This document shows, piece after piece, positions 15,212-16,238 of a DNA stretch of 16,238 nt; position 1 is the stretch's first letter; every line of letters begins with the position of its first letter. Source of the stretch: Clostridiales bacterium UBA1763 (GTDB lineage Bacteria; Bacillota; Clostridia; Oscillospirales; Oscillospiraceae); NCBI GenBank assembly GCA_002314685.1, contig DCHB01000034.1:1-16238 (forward strand), in the 5' to 3' direction. The notes under the pieces are model-generated. The model was given only the letters and a program-made list of their open reading frames with translations, made no database searches and was not told the origin of the DNA. Made by a program: the position numbers and the translations under genes.

Positions 15212-15490
15212 ATGAGCGAAGAATACGGCAACGATTTTGTGACTATAATAGATGATGACGGCAACGAGTTTGAGCTTGAAATGCTTGACAGCATCGATTA
15301 TAACGGCGAAAGCTATGCGGCATTTTTGCCCACGGATATGGACGAGGATGACCCCGACTACGGTCTTATCATTCTCAGAATAGTCACCGATGCAAACGGC
15401 GACGAGCTGTTCGAGTCTATTGACGATGACGACAAGCTTCAGGAGGTCTATGAGATGTTCATGACCATTTTTGAGGCGGAAGAGGAATAA
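15212..15490 (+). CDS. DUF1292 (YrzB-like) acidic protein
   Basis: A 92-aa, strongly acidic cytoplasmic protein of the DUF1292 / YrzB family. The pattern is typical: FVTIIDDDGNEFELEMLDSI, then YAAFLPTD, an acidic turn, LIILRIV and a helical acidic C-terminus. The function of the family is not known. An AGGAGGA site is 8 nt before the ATG, and its own promoter stands at 15154-15182. It is followed directly by the putative 6S RNA gene; no terminator separates them clearly, so some read-through into the RNA is possible. Confidence 0.93.
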   Translation: MSEEYGNDFVTIIDDDGNEFELEMLDSIDYNGESYAAFLPTDMDEDDPDYGLIILRIVTDANGDELFESIDDDDKLQEVYEMFMTIFEAEEE

Positions 15491-15524
15491 TTCTCTTTTC
15501 GGGGTAATAAGCTTAAGTAAGAAA

Positions 15525-15727
15525 TGTGTCCTGCGCTGTGCGTGGTGTCATTTCTGACTTATAGGTCCGTTAAACCCACATCTTTAATAAGGGATGCCGA
15601 TTTGCCTCTGCGGATTGCAGGCCTCCCGACCTCGGTCGGACGTTGGAAGCAGCGAAACAGAGCTTAGGCGACCCACCTGCCTGACTGTGCAGGTTATAAC
15701 CGGACCCCAACGGCAGCAGCGGGACAG
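15525..15727 (+). ncRNA. ssrS: Putative 6S RNA
   Basis: About 200 nt without an ORF of note but with the 6S layout, which mimics an open promoter and binds the housekeeping RNA polymerase. The closing stem is TGTCC-TG-CGCTG (15527-15538) with CAGCGGGACA (15717-15726), continued by GGTCCG (15564-15569) with CGGACC (15701-15706). A large bubble follows, whose 3' side holds GACCCACCTGCC...GCAGG, a hairpin like the one in proteobacterial 6S. The inner arm is GCCTCTG with CAGA-GCTTA-GGC, capped by CCGACC-TC-GGTCGG. The 5' end is approximate and no clear promoter is seen. An SRP RNA was considered but the GGAA loop and AGCAG/CAGG internal loop are missing. Confidence 0.62.
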
Positions 15728-15758
15728 CTGCGGCATCTTCGGATGCCGCAGTTTTTTT
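15728..15758 (+). terminator. Rho-independent terminator of the putative 6S RNA
   Basis: A 10-bp GC-rich stem CTGCGGCATC / GATGCCGCAG with a TTCG tetraloop, followed by seven T. It directly abuts the 3' closing stem of the RNA. Confidence 0.93.
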
Positions 15759-15812
15759 ACACTTCGCAAGCTATACAAAAACAATAAAACAGTATAATTT
15801 ACGGACCTTTTT

Positions 15813-15850
15813 ACGCAAAAACGAAAAATTTTTCGTTTTTGCGTTTTTTT
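15813..15850 (+). terminator. Palindromic hairpin with T-run upstream of the right-edge ORF
   Basis: A perfect 16-bp palindrome (15813-15828 with 15829-15844, arm ACGCAAAAACGAAAAA) runs into seven T. It is AT-rich at its centre, so the hairpin would be weaker than the 6S terminator. It may act as a terminator or as an attenuator for the downstream ORF. Confidence 0.6.
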
Positions 15851-15851
15851 G

Positions 15852-15869
15852 TTGTACGCAAACGTACAA
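15852..15869. repeat. Short inverted repeat, possible operator
   Basis: TTGTACG-CAAA-CGTACAA, a 7-bp dyad with a 4-nt spacer, lies about 40 nt before the ATG of the right-edge ORF. It shares ACGCAAA with the palindrome just upstream. Confidence 0.4.
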
Positions 15870-15909
15870 GTTTTGCCCAAATGCGGCGTATGGGTGAGAG
15901 GTGATAGGA

Positions 15910-16238
15910 ATGAAGAAAAAAGCAAGGTCCGATTCTCCGGACGCACTTCTTGAAAAGCTGGCGGTGTCCTCGCCCAATGACGCCGTAAAGCTCCTGTTCC
16001 TCGATGAGGAGGATTTGTCACTGCTTGATGAGCTGGATTTGTCATTGCTCACGGAGATGAAGCGGAACGCAAACGGGACTGTTGAAATTAAGCTTTTGGA
16101 CAAGCTGGAGGTAATAAGACAGCTGAACGAGCTTAAAAAATGCGACGGAGTCGGGCTGAATGCTTCATCGAGCTTCTACACGGCACTCGACAGGGCGGCG
16201 GGCAAGCTTTCGGATAAGGCGGCGGACGATGAGGTTTG
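15910..16238 (+). CDS. Unknown protein with small-terminase-like motif, cut off by window edge
   Basis: The frame is open from the ATG at 15910 to the right edge (109 codons shown) and is missing its C-terminus. GAGAGGTG lies about 6 nt upstream. An in-frame GTG at 15901 overlaps that site and is less likely. The visible part has a basic start (MKKKARSD), a helical Leu/Asp/Glu-rich stretch with a short internal repeat (DEEDLSLLDELDLSLL) and then GTVEIKLLDKLEVIRQLNEL. This last segment resembles the C-terminal VKIKLxDKLKALELLGKH-type motif of phage small terminases. No other phage gene is present, so a domesticated or unrelated protein is as likely. Function unknown. Confidence 0.72.
   Translation, partial: MKKKARSDSPDALLEKLAVSSPNDAVKLLFLDEEDLSLLDELDLSLLTEMKRNANGTVEIKLLDKLEVIRQLNELKKCDGVGLNASSSFYTALDRAAGKLSDKAADDEV

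Noticed and set aside
15590..15720. Bacterial SRP RNA as identity of the structured RNA
   Set aside because: GGAAGCAGC is present, but the conserved GGAA-capped helix with its symmetric AGCAG/CAGG loop is not; the closing stem and bubble fit 6S better.
15584..16045. 153-aa minus-strand frame over the 6S region and beyond
   Set aside because: It runs through a terminator, two palindromes and a better-supported plus-strand ORF, has low-complexity composition and no ribosome binding site.

Overview
The window looks like chromosomal core DNA from a low-to-mid GC Gram-positive anaerobe, most likely a gut-type Clostridia (Oscillospiraceae/Ruminococcaceae-like; this placement is inference). Supporting signs are strong AGGAGG-type ribosome binding sites, textbook TTGACA/TATAAT promoters, RNase Y, a YrzB-like DUF1292 protein, the der / DUF512 radical-SAM neighbourhood, a BofC-like small exported protein, and a Na+-pumping decarboxylase of the kind found in fermentative anaerobes. 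I see no tRNA, rRNA, CRISPR array or insertion sequence.

Layout. Bases 1-6823 are all on the minus strand. Read in the direction of transcription they are: a PMT-family membrane glycosyltransferase with a discoidin-like extracytoplasmic insert; rpiB and a TTG-started, membrane-anchored glycoside-hydrolase-like protein as a two-gene operon ending in a hairpin; the DUF177 (YceD-like) protein and rpmF, with a consensus promoter in front and a 12-bp hairpin terminator behind; then the DUF512 radical-SAM protein and der, whose C-terminus runs off the left edge. At about 6.8-7.1 kb divergent promoters separate this block from rny (plus strand), which has a roughly 150-nt leader with nested base-pairing. 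A 15-bp two-way terminator separates rny from the next minus-strand block: oadA-oadG-biotin carrier-oadB, a complete sodium-translocating decarboxylase operon with its biotin domain encoded as a separate protein. Further right, again on the minus strand, a class A penicillin-binding protein is followed by an unrecognised 93-aa protein and a terminator. The right end is plus strand: a BofC-like exported protein, a DUF1292 acidic protein, a structured RNA that I read as 6S RNA with its own terminator, a cluster of dyads, and the start of an ORF resembling the C-terminal motif of phage small terminases.

How the genes fit together. The left block is translation and ribosome biogenesis (der, rpmF, DUF177) plus sugar and envelope functions. 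rny and 6S RNA are global RNA-level regulators. The oad operon couples decarboxylation to Na+ export. The PBP builds peptidoglycan. No obvious defence or mobile system is present. The least explained items are the rny leader, the discoidin-PMT protein, the 93-aa PBP-linked protein and the terminase-like ORF at the right edge.
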